Assembly (NCBI GenBank): GCA_944548615.1
Contig: OX155973.1
Coordinates: forward strand, 19,259,543 to 19,323,542
From: Micropterix aruncella
Lineage: Eukaryota > Arthropoda > Insecta > Lepidoptera > Micropterigidae
DNA length: 64,000 bases
Direction of reading: 5' to 3'
Shown: in pieces, positions 43,045 to 55,189 of the stretch
How the letters are laid out: each line of letters starts with the position of its first letter
Position numbering within the stretch: position 1 is the stretch's first letter
Notes under the pieces: generated by a model
Told to the model about the DNA's origin: nothing
What the model saw: only the letters and a program-made list of their open reading frames with translations
The model's database searches: none
Made by a program: the position numbers and the translations under genes

Positions 43045-43145
43045 CATCCAATAAGATAGATAGATACATAGAAATTATTTATTGCACATTTGAAGACAAA
43101 ACATACAAAATATACAATCTCTTACAGGCAACCTTCGAAGAGATG
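43045..43145 (-). mobile_element. LINE 3' end fragment
   Basis: GATAGATAGATACATAGAAA TTATTTATTGCACATTTG: on the minus strand a GTGCAATAAATAA polyadenylation region followed by a (ATCT)n tail, as at other LINE 3' ends here. No coding part remains. Confidence 0.45.
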
Positions 43146-43388
43146 AAAATCTTTAGGTGCTAGTAGAGTAACCAAACAAACGAAAAAAGAAGTTTATGAA
43201 GGGTGGTCCATCTAGCGGTATCATTTTAAAAATGTTATAAAATAAACACCGTTCAATGTTTTCCAATGTTTGTTGCTTTAATGAAAAGAATAAACCTTCC
43301 GATTAATTATGAAAAATACGTTCATTCAAATGACAGCCTCGGCTGGCTTGGCAGTAGCCCATCCTGTCGATCCAATTTCTCAGCACAA

Positions 43389-44540
43389 TTTGCAGGGTTT
43401 CATTTCCCGGTTGGTGAAATATTTCACCAATCACCGGTTGGTTCCTCATTGGTGAAATATTTCACCAATCACCCGACCAATATTTTGCTTGAGTACCTGA
43501 ATCGTTCCTGGATTGTCGCCATAATATCTATCTTTAACGGCACCCAACAAAAAAACGTCGTAACGGTGTCAAATCGCAGCACCGTGGAGCTAATTTACAT
43601 CACCAAAATGGCTGATTACACGATTACTGAACTTAGTGCTCAAAAGCGCCATCCTGTTGAAACCAATAATCTCCCAAGCCCAAATCCTCAATTTCTGGGC
43701 ATAAACATCTTGCGGTGTCGACTACAACGGGCGAGCCCGTCACCACAGGACGTTTTAACGATTAGTCGTTCTGTCGCCCTGCAGTGAACGTAGAAGACTT
43801 TGGACAGTACAATTCTAAGTCCAGCTACGTCACAACCCGTGAGAGACCAACGCCTTACCGCGAGTTAGCCAGGAATAAACCCGGCGGGCTCCGAGATACC
43901 GCGCGCCCTCACTTCCAATTGTGACCAGATTTCTCCGGTCTCTCGATTGGTTCCGAGTTCGAGGTCGCTTGCGCGGTCCTCTCCCTTACGAAGCGGTGAA
44001 ACGGAGTGAACCGAATCTATCGCGGACCAAGGCGTCCTTTGCCCAACTCTGAACCGGGATCGGATGGCCAATGGTCATTTCAAGAGCAGTCGCCGTAAGG
44101 TAGACAACCACCCCCGCTCTGTAGGAAACAATACAGTTCCCAGACTCCTCCGACTGTTAGTCGGAGAGCACAATCGATTGGCTTGCGCCGCACGGTGTGC
44201 AGACCGTCCAGGGGCGCCAGAGGTTTGATTCCCAGGGGAGACTGGTTGACCCAGTGTCCTACCCAGGATTCGCACCCCATGCGGGGAGGCCGTCGGATGG
44301 GTGTTGACCCGTGAGTGTGACCGACCCTGAACACATGGGTCATCGTGGCCACCTCATCATGGGCCCGTTAGCCCCCGTATAATGCCTCGGGCATAAACAA
44401 TTCGTAATAATGCCTCGATAGCGATCTCGATTAACCGTGCCGGCATTTCCTCTATAATTTTCGATGAAAATGGGCCAATAATGCCGCCACTCCAAAAACC
44501 ACCCCAAACAGTGGCACGTTCAGGACACCCACACACAGAA
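43389..44540 (-). pseudogene. mariner/Tc1-type transposase pseudogene, split by retroposon I
   Basis: Upstream part (44390-44540): TVWGGFWSGGIIGPFSSK, the block before the second catalytic Asp of insect mariner/Tc1 transposases. Downstream part (43389-43707), with frameshifts: PEIEDLGLGDYWFQQDGA, then a degraded WPPR.CDLTP segment and IQVLKQNIGRVIG. The WFQQDGA and WPPR-DLTP landmarks identify the family. The gene is dead, and a retroposon with its own target duplication (GGGCATAAACA) sits in the middle. Confidence 0.7.
43709..44388 (+). mobile_element. GC-rich retroposon, copy I (full length)
   Basis: Starts CTTGCGGTGTCGACTACAAC, like copy A, and ends GGGCCCGTTAGCCCCC plus ~12 bases. Exact 11-bp duplication GGGCATAAACA at 43697-43707 and 44389-44399. 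Closest to copy A of all copies by shared diagnostic bases (CACCACAGGACG, CTGCAGTGAACGTAGAAG). Confidence 0.8.
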
Positions 44541-45295
44541 GAGTGAATTTAGATTTATATTTTTATTACATTATATTTTATATATTTTATATATTTATAT
44601 ATATTTATGTGATAATTGTTTGACTACTTTATTTATATAATGGTTATTTTGTTTCTTTTTAGCGATATTTTTTGCGTTTTATCTATTTTTATCTCTTTTC
44701 ATACCTTTCATTTTAATGATTATTTTTATTGTTTTGTGTGAAACCAATAGAATATTTTTTTTCCTTATGTTCCTTTTAAATTGCTATAAAATTGGTGTCA
44801 TTGGAACAGGCGCTGTCTAGCTAGGAGTGATACAGGATCAATGTGAATTCTTCTAGTGTCTACAGAATTCTTATACATTTTGTTAAAAAAATAAATAAAT
44901 GCTTGATCTTATGTGTATGTCCCTTCCTCTTTGCGTGCATGCCCACTTTCCTGTCGGTGGTGTATTGGAGAATATCCATTGTATGGAAAATAATGAGTTT
45001 GTTAACGGTAGTCATGTGGTGGGCTACATTATCTCGAAGATTATCCGCGCCCACCGGACGGACGGACCACATTCTCGTGAGACCGTAATTTTGCAAAGCG
45101 CTCCCTATCCAATAGCACCACTCCATAAATCAATCGCTACGAGATCACTGTGGGGCAATTACCCTGACGGAAACCGTTGATTTTTCAAATCTTTGATTCT
45201 ATCGGGTCGTCGCTATGTTCCGTCATCGATGCTGGTCAGTGGGTTGTGGATCTACTCACCGCTCCCACATAGCTCAGGTATTCGCTTCTGCACTG
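44541..45295. other. No gene recognised
   Basis: Very AT-rich to 44800. Overlapping 80-93-codon frames at 44843-45180 exist on both strands; they have no domain and, since they mirror each other, are probably chance. Confidence 0.4.
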
Positions 45296-46250
45296 AGAAA
45301 AATATAACTATGTAATACACGGAAATATGCATGTTTCAATAAGGATTATTATTATTACTAATAATAATAATAAACTCTTTATTTGCACTTCATTATTATA
45401 CAAAAAGGCGAGCTTACTGCCACATGGCAATGTCTAACAACTAACCTAAACATAGTGGTACATGCGCGCATTGTGAAAATAAAGATTATTACATAACATA
45501 CAGACCGTCTGCATAACATACAGACAAGTGGAAGAATTTAAAACTAATAATGCCCGAGGAGAGGAAATTGGGAGAGGAAGAGGAAAGAAAGGGAAGAACT
45601 GGTTACTTCTTAGAAAGGTAGTAATCCTTAAGGTGAGTCTTAAACGATGGTAAAGAAGGCGAGTTTCGTATGTTTCCTGGGATATCGTTCCAGAGTCTTG
45701 CACCATGGACACAGAAAGAATAGGAATAGAAATCACTATTTTGACTCGGAATTTTTAGTAAACTGTCAGAGGCTGACCGAAGTGCGAGACCGTGGGAACT
45801 TAGTGGTTCAAAAAGCTCATGGAGATAGGATGGTGTTAAGTGGGAGAGTACACGATATAGGAGAGCAAGTATATGAACATTTCTTCTTTGGCGTACTGGC
45901 AACCACTTTAAGTGATTCCGAGGATTACGTATATAACTCGGAATGTGGTCCATACGTATAAAATAACATGACGCGTAACGGTGTTGGCTTGACGGTAGTT
46001 ACCATGTCGTAATGTTTAAACAACATTATTTCATTACGTCGAGAACTTGGGATTTTGCTAGTAATATGACAGCTATTAACAGTATACGTAAGGTTATAGT
46101 CGGACACATTAATCAAGTCGAAACTACAGAAAACTTTTATTTGCGTATTAACTGTAAGGAAAAAATGTTGTGACATATAATCGAGTAATGGAGTTTCAAC
46201 AAAAATCATTGTATTATTGTCGTGATAATCAGTGTAAAAGTTCACTTATA
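45296..46250 (+). repeat. Dispersed repeat (ATTACGTATATAACTCGG family) split by a LINE
   Basis: Left part 45296-45348 and right part 45921-46250 match a continuous copy at 58803-59215 (AACAAGGATTACGTATATAA, then GTTATAGTCGGACACAT and GTAATGGAGTTTCAACAAAA). The 3' part also recurs at 17800-17975. No protein; likely a non-autonomous DNA element, class unknown. Confidence 0.7.
45349..45920 (-). pseudogene. 5'-truncated LINE with exact target duplication
   Basis: The minus strand encodes HLKWLPVRQRRNVHILALLY, HELFEPLSSHGLALRS, ARLWNDIPGNIR and FKTHLKDYYLSKK, the last ~110 residues of a CR1/Jockey-type LINE. The 3' UTR has TAAGCTCGCCTTTTTGTATA and AATAAAGAG with a (TTATTA)n tail. AGGATTA flanks it at 45342-45348 and 45921-45927. 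The C-terminal frame is still open, so the copy is rather young. Confidence 0.8.
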
Positions 46251-47158
46251 CTGCTTTTCTAGAATCGTATTCTCACCCACTTAAAACATTTTGCTGATAT
46301 TTTTCTTTCTATTTAGTCAAAAATACAATAGGTAAACAAAGGATTGAAATAATTCAAAACCCATTTAAAAAGATCAGCAAAATCGTAGCAACTACGATAG
46401 AACGTTTAGTATGCGTCTGGTCACCGGCGCGAGCGGACGTGGAATCTACGCTTGACGCCTGTTTAACGCTGGATTTTTATTAGTCAAACCCTACAAAATT
46501 GACCCCGTCTATTTTTTCGCGTGCCGCCCATTTCGGATATTTTCCTGAGGTCTCATGTCGCCTTAAATGACGAAACCTTGATCACTATTAAAGACCAAGT
46601 TGTGGAATAGGCCCGCTACCGCAGCACTCGTCCTTCGCGTTCGTAGTCCCTCCTACTGGAGCGGATGATCTTAGCGACCGGGCACGGGTCTGCGGCCGGA
46701 TGAGGGCATTGCCTATGCATGTGACCCCAGACAATCTCATCCTCTTGTACACTTTAAAATAAACAAGCCATGCTGCCGCGGCGAAATGTATTCCGTTTCT
46801 CGCAGCCCTAAACTAAGCTGGTACTAACAAATACGATATTAAGCACCTTCGTTATTTTGTTTCATCAAAATTAAGATCGAACCTAAATCTTTTAAAGTTT
46901 TCCGGTATGTTTATGGCCGTTTCAATGCGGGGGTCTTAATTTTGACAGTTCAGTCACTCTCTCGTCCGCCCGCCTTCGTTTGGCGGAAATGACGGAGTTC
47001 TGATGTAACAAACATAAAAAATCTCCTCCTTTTTTGGAAGTCAGTTAAAAAAACCGCCCATTTGATTTTTAATGTTATTATTACGTAAACACTTAAAATT
47101 AAGTTAATGATAATCATGCGTCAATTTTACCCATGATTACGTTTTATGTATAGGTACG
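46251..47158. other. No gene recognised
   Basis: Mixed composition; 46420-46770 is GC-richer without an ORF. I found no repeat match in the window and no splice-flanked exon. Confidence 0.4.
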
Positions 47159-47586
47159 GGGTGTTATTACTGCACGGGCATTTTTTTTGTGGGTGACTCC
47201 GTACGACGAAGTAAGCATCTTTTGATAAAAAACATTGGGAAAAACTAAAAAAAATTTTTTTTTTGAAAACTTGTTTTTTCTCTTTTTATTTTTAAATAGT
47301 ATGAAAAGCTATGGTCACGATGCACTATCTAGCGGTTGGTAAAATATCGCTGATATTGTTTATTTACGACTATAACCTACCCTAGATGGCGCAGCGCGCT
47401 CAAACGCTTCTCAAACCTTTATTTAACAGTCAACTTCTTAAAAAAATTAAATTTAAAAAAAAGTAAAAAATATTTATTTCAAAAAAAAAAAAAAAATTAT
47501 TTTTCCATTTTTTTTTTACAAAAGTTGCTTACTACGTTGTACTGATTCACCTACAGGAAAAAAATGCCCGTGCAGTAATAACACCC
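47159..47586. mobile_element. MITE with long terminal inverted repeats, 428 bp
   Basis: GGGTGTTATTACTGCACGGG, CATTTTTTT and TACGACGAAGTAAGCA on the left mirror TGCTTACTACGTTGTA, AAAAAAATG and CCCGTGCAGTAATAACACCC on the right (~60 bp arms). The interior is A/T runs. The target duplication is unclear (TA possible). Confidence 0.8.
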
Positions 47587-49995
47587 TATATGATATAAAA
47601 TCATAGTTATCATTCTAGGGTTAACAATCAATAAAAAAATAACATATTACGTGTTTTGATTTATTAGATTTCAGAAATTTCAGTATGACCTAAAGGAGGA
47701 TGGGCGTTTTGGTACCCATGTCCAATCAAGATGAGTCATACAGCGTTGGATAGCTCTTTTCAACTTAAAAAAAAACATAGGTAATATGATGACAAACCCA
47801 TATAAGTTGTCCGTTTTGAAATACATTCTTCAGCAGATACTGGATATTTAGCTCTAAATAGATTTATAAAAATTCATATCTCCGATTCATCTTGACCGAT
47901 TTTGATATTAGCGCAGATTTAAAGCTAAAAGATAACTAGTTAATAATGAAAATCACACCAAAATCGATCCAGTAGTTTTAAAGTTAGGTGGATCTATCTA
48001 TCTAATAAATAAACAATACAAATACATCGATTTATTATTATTACTATTAAAGCTGAGTGTAAGTAAGCAAATCAGTAGTAACGTAGGAACCGGTATTGTT
48101 CCCTCCCCCGCTCCCTGGCGCGGGAGACGGGCATGCTGAGGCGCTTGCGCAGATTGCCTTGCCAGTCGTTCGTTGATATTAGGTAAGTGACCACGTTGTC
48201 TCGTTTCCCATTGTTCACGTCGACTTTAGACTGGCATTATCTGGGTCTCTGTTACCCGTTTCATTTGTTGACCTCGGCTTTCTATTGCAACTGAATACTT
48301 AACGATTGAATTATTCGACTGCAATGGAACGTTTCCGTAACTGCGTAAGTTGCCGAAGAGGGCTATACCGTGGAAGACAGAAACGCATCAAAAATAAATA
48401 ACTTTCAAGGCAGGATTACTCCGATCGGACAGCGAATTAGGACTAGCGCCAAGGCTATTTTTATTTTACACAAAAATACCTTTTCAACGATGTATCATTC
48501 ATTTCGATTGGTGCCGCGCCGGTACCAGGATCCATACATTTGCGCCCATTCTCTTTTCAGTTACGACGAGTTCGCAGGGCTTCTGTCTACAGTAGCATCG
48601 GGCTCTTAGAGCATCCCATTTCATACGCAAACCGCATCATCACGCACCATACACACACCTCTTCGTCCGACCACCGGCCATCATTTCCATAACATCATAA
48701 GAATGACGGTAAGAATGCGCCCACAGAGCGCGCTTCCTCATTTCAAACGATTCGAGTCTGCTGGCCATATAACGAATCCCGATGGGTTTATTTATTAGCT
48801 GGTTGCTATCTTAGCATTGAAGGGTGCTTCATTTGGACGACGAGTTATTGCTATTTGCAATGTAAATGTTACAGCGGAAGACCGCAATCATCCACACACC
48901 GGTTAATATCAAACACCCTAGGTTATAGACTGTGAGCAGAGTCAATCTCCAAATTAACGTTATAAATTTTTTAATTTTCAATTTATTTAAGCTTTTATCC
49001 CACACAATTGCAGAAAGGCCTAATGCGTTGTTTAGACACAGTTGGACACAGTTAGACATAAAGTATATTATATAATATTATGTATTTATATTATATATTA
49101 TTATATGTTATATATTGTAAGATTATACATTATATTAAATATAGAGTTATTATATTGTAATAGGTATTATTACAATACAATGATAGTGTTATTTAAAAGA
49201 TTTACAAGTCGAAATATTGGCCCGTATTCGCGTTCTATTTTACTCGCTAATCTTGCTTGCTTAAGGCTCCCTTCCGAGTTGACTCGACAAAAATTTGGGT
49301 ATTTTTGCAATGCCACGCGCCCGCGCGCTTTCGATATATACATAAAAATGTATAGGTATACCGCGGCGACAAGGGAATACGTCCCACAGTTGGCAGTGGC
49401 CAATTACGAATGACGATCTCGGCTTCGCGCGTCGTCTAATATAGTCGATTTGGCTTTTCAATTATAATATAATAAATAGTTTTTTATAAAGTAAAAATTA
49501 GATTACAATAGTAAAATAACTTAAGATCACTTTGTTATTTTTAAGTATATCACTCAAAAGTATCTTTAATAAATAGAAAAAAAATAATGTTTGGCCGTAA
49601 CATTTCTGAAAATTTCGTAATTTCAAACATTTTTTTCTTATATTTTTTGTATGGAAGTTCCAAAAACTGTCTCGGTACTAAGCATATAAACCTAAGCTGG
49701 TGTAAACAGTATTTTTTAATATAGAGAATCATCTCTAGATTTTTTAAAAACTGAAGACAAATCTCGCTCGTTTTTATTTTTTTGGGAAACAGTAACAGAA
49801 TAAAGATAATTTACAAATAATATGGAAATAATTTACCAATTTCGTTTCGGCGAAATGATAGCTTAAGGACCAGGTTTTTAAAATCCGGCATAATTGTATT
49901 AAAATTCTTTTTCGTGTTCTCACAACCAGGTCACAAATTTATGCTTCCTATAGCTTTTGGCCGCCACGGTCGCCACGGCCTCTTAATATTGGATC
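47587..49995. other. No gene called; one GC-rich block
   Basis: 48100-48620 is GC-richer, with CCTGGCGCGGGAGACGGGCA and a TTAG|GTAAGTGA donor-like site at about 48182. This could be a 5' exon or an LTR, but I see no coding continuity. The 79-codon frame at 48370-48609 is not recognised. 49060-49180 is nearly pure AT. 49170-49460 has overlapping frames on both strands without motifs. Confidence 0.35.
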
Positions 49996-50594
49996 TGTTG
50001 GAGCCTCAGTCCAACATACCCACAACAAAAAAGTAATTTCTACAGAATCGAAACCGCGAATTCGCTCGAATATACACGAGCCAGCTGCAATTGATTTCCA
50101 GCTAAATTCGGCATTTTATGCACAGTCAAACGATGACTAATGTCATTTCTCCTGATCGATACGAATTAACACGCTCATTTCTCACCCCACTTATAACTAT
50201 TGCGTCACTGCATACAATATAAAACGCAGTACATTTCGATCGATCAATGTCATTCCCTGGCAGACAGTAACCGCTCATCTGCAAGTACTCGCGCTTTTCA
50301 TTACCTTCGAGTCAACCAACCTACGCATAGTATACGCGATCATCATTATCTTCGAATCTATCACGGCGCTTCACACTTCGGACACACAACCACGACTTCA
50401 CCTCGCGCCCACACTACCTACACACTGGCGAAATACCGACCAAGGCGTTACGAACTGGCAACCTACTACAGACTTTCTGAATAAACACTTCAGCTTCAAC
50501 TGCAACGACTTTCAATAACAGAAAAAACAACTTGATGAGAACCACCCTTCGCTCACAATCAATTGGAGTCTAGTGAAGGGTGGCCACTCTCACA
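49996..50594 (+). mobile_element. Solo LTR, copy 2
   Basis: TGTTGGAGCCTCAG at the start, GGTGGCCACTCTCACA at the end, GATC on both sides (49992-49995, 50595-50598). TATA-like CAATATAAAACG at ~50216, GAATAAACAC at ~50479. Shares the terminal TTGGAGTCTAGTGAAGGGTG with copy 1 and has nearly the same length (599 against 611 bp). The 94-codon frame at 50200-50484 lies in the transcribed leader and is not conserved in copy 1. Confidence 0.7.
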
Positions 50595-50719
50595 GATCTT
50601 TACCTATCTAATTGCTGAATTATTCAAACTATCCACTTTAAATTTTGATAACCTGGGTTTGAGTTAGAATTTTAAAGTCAAATAAATTTTTTTCAAGGCC
50701 ATGTTATTCTCTTTCAAGA

Positions 50720-51060
50720 AATAATTATGATAAAGTTGAAAATTTGCATTATTTTCAAATATGAGATCCTGTGCCGGTGTTTTCTATTACAGCTCCTTGC
50801 TCCCTGGCTATACAGTTATTGTCAATGTGTACTCTTAAAAACTGCAAACAATGTTGGAAAAGCTCGTGATTAAATAACCGAGGCTGGTCAATCGCCCATC
50901 GCCACTGCTTCTGCCTGACAGCGCATAACCACAGATTTCATTGCGAATAGTCAAAAATTTGCAGGAGTTGCGGCTGGAGATTCTCGGCCACCACCGATTG
51001 GGTCCTGTTCACGAGAGTTTTACACCAAAGGAATTAAGCAACTTCCATTAAAATGACATA
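50720..51060 (+). pseudogene. mariner relic, opposite strand of 36285-36890
   Basis: GTTGAAAATTTGCATTATTT, TCAAATATGAGATCCTGTG, GCCACTGCTTCTG and AACCACAGATTTCATTGCGA match 36640-36890 in reverse. Coding remains are poorer than at 36 kb (LQELRLE-like stretch at ~50960). Confidence 0.6.
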
Positions 51061-51194
51061 TCTGCATACCTATATATCCTGACATATCTGCATAGGGATC
51101 AATATTTATATTAATTAAATATATATTTTTCATACAAATTTTTTGACCTGTAATTTCCTTAATAGAACAGCAACTTTATAGGTAAGGACCAAAT

Positions 51195-51335
51195 TAAAGC
51201 ACGAGATACACATTTCTGCAGTATTACAAATTATTCGGGTTCGTTCATATAATAAAATGTAAGCACACTGCAGCATTTTAATAAATACGTCAACGCCGCC
51301 TAACTAGGCCTAGGCCTGTACTAAGGCAGGCGTAC
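51195..51335 (+). repeat. Dispersed repeat, second copy of the 715-850 family
   Basis: TTTCTGCAGTATTACAAA, CACTGCAGCAT and ACGTCAACGCCGCCTAACTA followed by GGCCTAGGCCTG. Same order as at 715-850. Confidence 0.6.
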
Positions 51336-51998
51336 CAAAAAAATGTGTCACTTGTCATTTTGCTAATATCATTTCGAAAAATAGATTTAAAATCAAATTA
51401 AAATAAAAGGATTTGTTTAACTTATTCTAATGTATTTCAAATTAATGAATTTCTGAATTATTTAAAAAAAGTATATAGATACATAACTTCATAAACTTTT
51501 CATTCGTCGTACGTATCATTGATTATATAGAATATAAGATTACAAGCTTAGCTTAGTGGAGTGGCATGCCACATCGTATTTATTAATACCTGATTCTGGG
51601 TAAATTTTGCTATGGGTTATTTTCATAGATAAATGTATTTATTTATTTATTTAAGGATCAATTACTATAAAACATTGATTTTTGCTTACAAAAATAACAG
51701 GACCGAATAGCAAAACCTTAAAGTTTTCCTTATTTGATTCTGTCACCTAACTGAGACTAGCCTGTTCTAGGATGGACAGGAGTCTAATATTACAATACAT
51801 TACGTAAAAGTTTTAGTAACATGATAATAAAACTAAATTCGCCCTAAAGTAGATATGGTCCTCAAAAAAATGGAAAAACGCAATTTCATTTCATAATTCT
51901 TATTTTATTTTATTGTGGAACCAAACAGAACTACATACAATGCAATAAAAACGTATTTAAAAGTGTCAATAATCCATTATTGTGATTCCGAATATATA
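51336..51998. other. No gene recognised
   Basis: AT-rich, with no frame of interest. An (ATTT)n run lies at about 51637-51650. Confidence 0.4.
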
Positions 51999-52297
51999 GG
52001 GCTCGATTGCGTTTCTTCGTGAACTAAAATCGGAAATTAGTCCGTGTGAACGAGACAGGGCAATACGCTAGAGCGGAGTGTGAGATGACCGGTTGTCACT
52101 TTTTCGCATTAAAACTGCGCGCCAAGGTCAAATCTTACACCGTACGAAATATGCTCGAATTTATTCGGACGAGTATAAGTTCGGCAGGTAGTATTTTTCG
52201 ACGATCGTTCGTTTCATATTCCGCTCTAACGTATCGCTCTGTCTCGTTCGCTTGGACTAATTTTAGTTTTAGTTCACAAAGAAACGCAATCGGGCCC
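51999..52297. mobile_element. MITE with ~90-bp terminal inverted repeats
   Basis: GGGCTCGATTGCGTTTCTTC, GTGAACTAAAA, ATTAGTCC and GAACGAGACAGGGCAATACG on the left mirror CGTATCGCTCTGTCTCGTTC, GGACTAAT, TTTTAGTTCAC and GAAACGCAATCGGGCCC on the right. ATA flanks both ends. 299 bp. The 89-codon frame across it is a by-product of the palindrome. Confidence 0.8.
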
Positions 52298-53281
52298 ATA
52301 ATGTATACAAAATGAACACAATATAAATTTTATATTGTTTCCGCTTGAGAATGGGGGGAATCAGGATGGGAAGTGAGGTTAAAGGAAGAGACAAAATAGA
52401 TAAAAAAATATTGCGTATGTATATAAATATATTTACACTACAAAAGACTGGTAACATTATGGTTGTTACACTCGACGAGGGAGCACTGTGAGTCGTTAGT
52501 AACTAACGTTATTAAATAGGTGCACAGATGACTTATATTACTTATTATTGTTATTATTATCTCATTAGCCTCATAACTGTATTCATATATCTCCCATATA
52601 TATTATATCTCATCTAATTTAATAAATATTTTTGTTTAATATATATACCTATATACTATAATAGTTATACAATATACACTTGTAGGATCTCCCAAGATTA
52701 AATAAATTACCTATACAACCGGCAGATGAACGCAGTACTAAATATCACCTCAATACAGGCTCTGCCTAGTGAGGTGATAAAATCCCGCCGAAGCCGCACC
52801 TTTAGTAAATTTCCAGGGTTCACATTTTGTAGGTACGACTAAATGATGTAAAATTACTATAGGAAATTTAATCATGTAATACTAGGGATAAATAAAATAC
52901 TTAAATAAATAAATAAAATATTTATATTTAATTTGAAGTATGATATATATGTAGGTATTATAATGAATATACTTGAGATAAAATTATGTCCATGAACTAA
53001 ATAAAATGAAATTTATTATATATAAATGTTTTGTGATAATCTAGATGCAGACACTAGATTTAAAAAAAAATTCTTATAAGAGGTTTTTGATGAGTGTAAC
53101 ATGTCCACATTTAAAATGTTTGTATTATATCTATGACACGCTCTGTATAGAAATGCATTTTGAGATGCGTTGATAAAGAACATTAAATGGAACATAACAT
53201 TTGAGAATGACAAACAGAATAGTCTCAAACTAAAATAAAATGAAAAATATGTTATAGTAAGAAAAGAAACAAAAGTTATAA
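52298..53281. other. No gene recognised
   Basis: AT-rich. A 111-codon minus frame (53016-53351) starts from CAT of TTTCATGC, is rich in F/Y/I/L as AT-rich DNA would give, and overlaps the Helitron at its start, so I do not call it. Confidence 0.4.
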
Positions 53282-53504
53282 TCCTACTACTATTATAAAC
53301 GCGAAAGTTTGTAAGAATGTATGTATGGATGTTTGTAACTCTTTCATGCAAAAACTACTGAATGGATTTTGATGAAACTTTACAATAATATAGCTTACAC
53401 TTCAGAATAACACATAGGCTATAATTTATAAGGATATATAGTTTTCTATCATCATTATCACAATTTTCCATCACCCCGCGGTTGAAACCGCGGGGCGTAG
53501 CTAG
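53282..53504 (+). mobile_element. Helitron, short non-autonomous, complete ends
   Basis: TCCTACTACTATTATAAACG at the start; hairpin CCCCGCGGTT/AACCGCGGGG, then CGTAGCTAG and T. 223 bp. The commonest Lepidoptera Helitron pattern, including the conserved CTGAATGGATTTTGATGAAA segment. Confidence 0.85.
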
Positions 53505-53519
53505 TTATTTAATATATGT

Positions 53520-53730
53520 TTGCCTTTTTAAAAGAAAGTGCCTTTTTAAAAGCATTTTACAAACGCTGGTTCACGATTTTTCACATTTTCCGCAAATCTG
53601 GTTGATTACGTAACCTTGAAGGGGGAAGGGGGGTCAGGCCGCTGTTTACGTCTGTTGACAAGAGGGAGAGGGGGGGGGGTGTCCTAAAATCCTAAAAACG
53701 TGATTAAGTAATATATGGATGGCCCCTAAG
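53520..53730. mobile_element. Right half of the GGGGCCATC MITE
   Basis: AAAAGCATTTTACAAACGCT, TTCACATTTTCCGCAAATC, GTCAGGCCGCT, a G tract and ATATATGGATGGCCCC match 6080-6268. The left half is absent. Confidence 0.7.
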
Positions 53731-54925
53731 TAGCAGGAACTCAAATAGATTTAATAGATTTAATACTTTATTCATTTATTTGTTTGTACATTTAGCCCCA
53801 TTGTTATCAATGTTATAAGTAACTCGGAAAAATTAAACGCCGAAATGCAGCTAATGGTCAGTGCCCACCTAACTAGGACTTAAATGTCCTGTATCTAGGT
53901 GGGTCAGAGTAAATAATTGAAATAAGTAAAACAACTTACGTAACAATTAGCCTAATTAAAGTAAAAAAAACTTTTTATTTTTATATTCAATGAATGTACT
54001 TAATTAAGATTGAATAATATATCAGAATAAATAAATAACACTATAATAATATAAATAAAGTCGATAAAACAAAAAAGACTACATCGATATCCCGTCAATG
54101 TACTCATCGTGTGCTATATATAACTCGTTCTATCTAGTTAACGTATGTATAGATAGGTTGGTAAGGTCGATGGCAGTAATTTTCGCAGTCTTCCTGCTCG
54201 ATTTCCCGGTAAGAGTGGTTCGACTAGTCGCCTGAGCTGGAGCATGGATGGGATGCGGCAACTGGCGGCAACTAGCGAGCAACGAGACGGGTCGGTGTTT
54301 GTCTTGGAGCGCTTGTGGGCGTTCCCACTTCGGTGTGCATAATTATACACCCAGGCGGAAACACTGACGTTGCTACACGGGGAATCCTCGCCTACCGTTT
54401 TATCATTGCGAAAACGAGTCCGAGGGAGTTACGAGTATGTTACTCATTTCTGGTTGAGGACTCAGGACTCTTCGTCAGCCATCAGCTTGTCTTGGCAATC
54501 AGGAATTATTTTCGATGAGTCACGTCCTGAATGTCTTTATTTTGTTATTTATTTTTATTTACTAATATGTGAATTTCAAGTTTGATCATCCGGTCTAGCC
54601 ACTATTTATGTTACTGAGTAAATAGTATTGTCCTTTTTTTTAATTCAAGCAATGTGTTGCTTCACGCTTGTAATTGGACTATATTTTAACAAGTAAATAT
54701 TATATTAAAAAGAATAAAAAACACGACTGTGTTTTTATAATTATTTTTATGAAATATTTGTAGTTTATGTGTTTAATTCATAATCGATAGATACATGTAT
54801 AATTCCGGAATGTGCTCAATCAGACCTTTCATTTGAAACTAAACACGATATATTTATGTTAATTTATTGACATTTGGACCTTCGGACATTTAGACAACCA
54901 CTTACTTGATATTTAAACACTTAAA
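53731..54925. other. No gene recognised
   Basis: 54140-54520 is GC-richer with frames on both strands (60-70 codons), none recognisable. The rest is AT-rich. Confidence 0.4.
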
Positions 54926-54949
54926 GTGCCTCGGGATAACATAACGATT

Positions 54950-55155
54950 TTAACAATACAACACACTACGGACACGGACAAATTAACATTGGCAAAAATT
55001 ATACCTGTGTTCAAAAAAGGGTGTCGTGATAACATAGATAACTATAAACCGATATCCATATTACCAGCCTTAAGCAAAATTTTTGAAAAGGTAAAATTGA
55101 ACCGCATTACAAAATTTTTCGACAGTTACGATATTATTAACAGTAAACAGTAGAG
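54950..55155 (+). pseudogene. LINE reverse-transcriptase fragment (N-terminal part of RT)
   Basis: KLTLAKIIPVFKKGCRDNID, NYKPISILPALSKIFEKV and FFDSYDIINSKQ, then a stop: the 'K..PIFK.G...NYRPISLL' block that opens LINE reverse transcriptases. It breaks off where retroposon J starts. The frame at 56149 overlaps this block (SKIFEKILYNRL), so the two are remains of different copies. Confidence 0.7.
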
Positions 55156-55189
55156 TTATTGAATGGGTTGGACGGTTCAACAACTGTAT

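Noticed and set aside
44843..45180. Three overlapping frames of 81-93 codons on both strands
   Set aside because: Mirror-image open frames without motifs, no splice support and no second copy.
49042..49461. 123-codon plus frame and two minus frames
   Set aside because: The first part is AT repeat translation; the rest has no recognisable domain. Left uncalled rather than guessed.
52046..52315. 89-codon frame
   Set aside because: It spans a MITE from one inverted arm to the other; a by-product of the palindrome.
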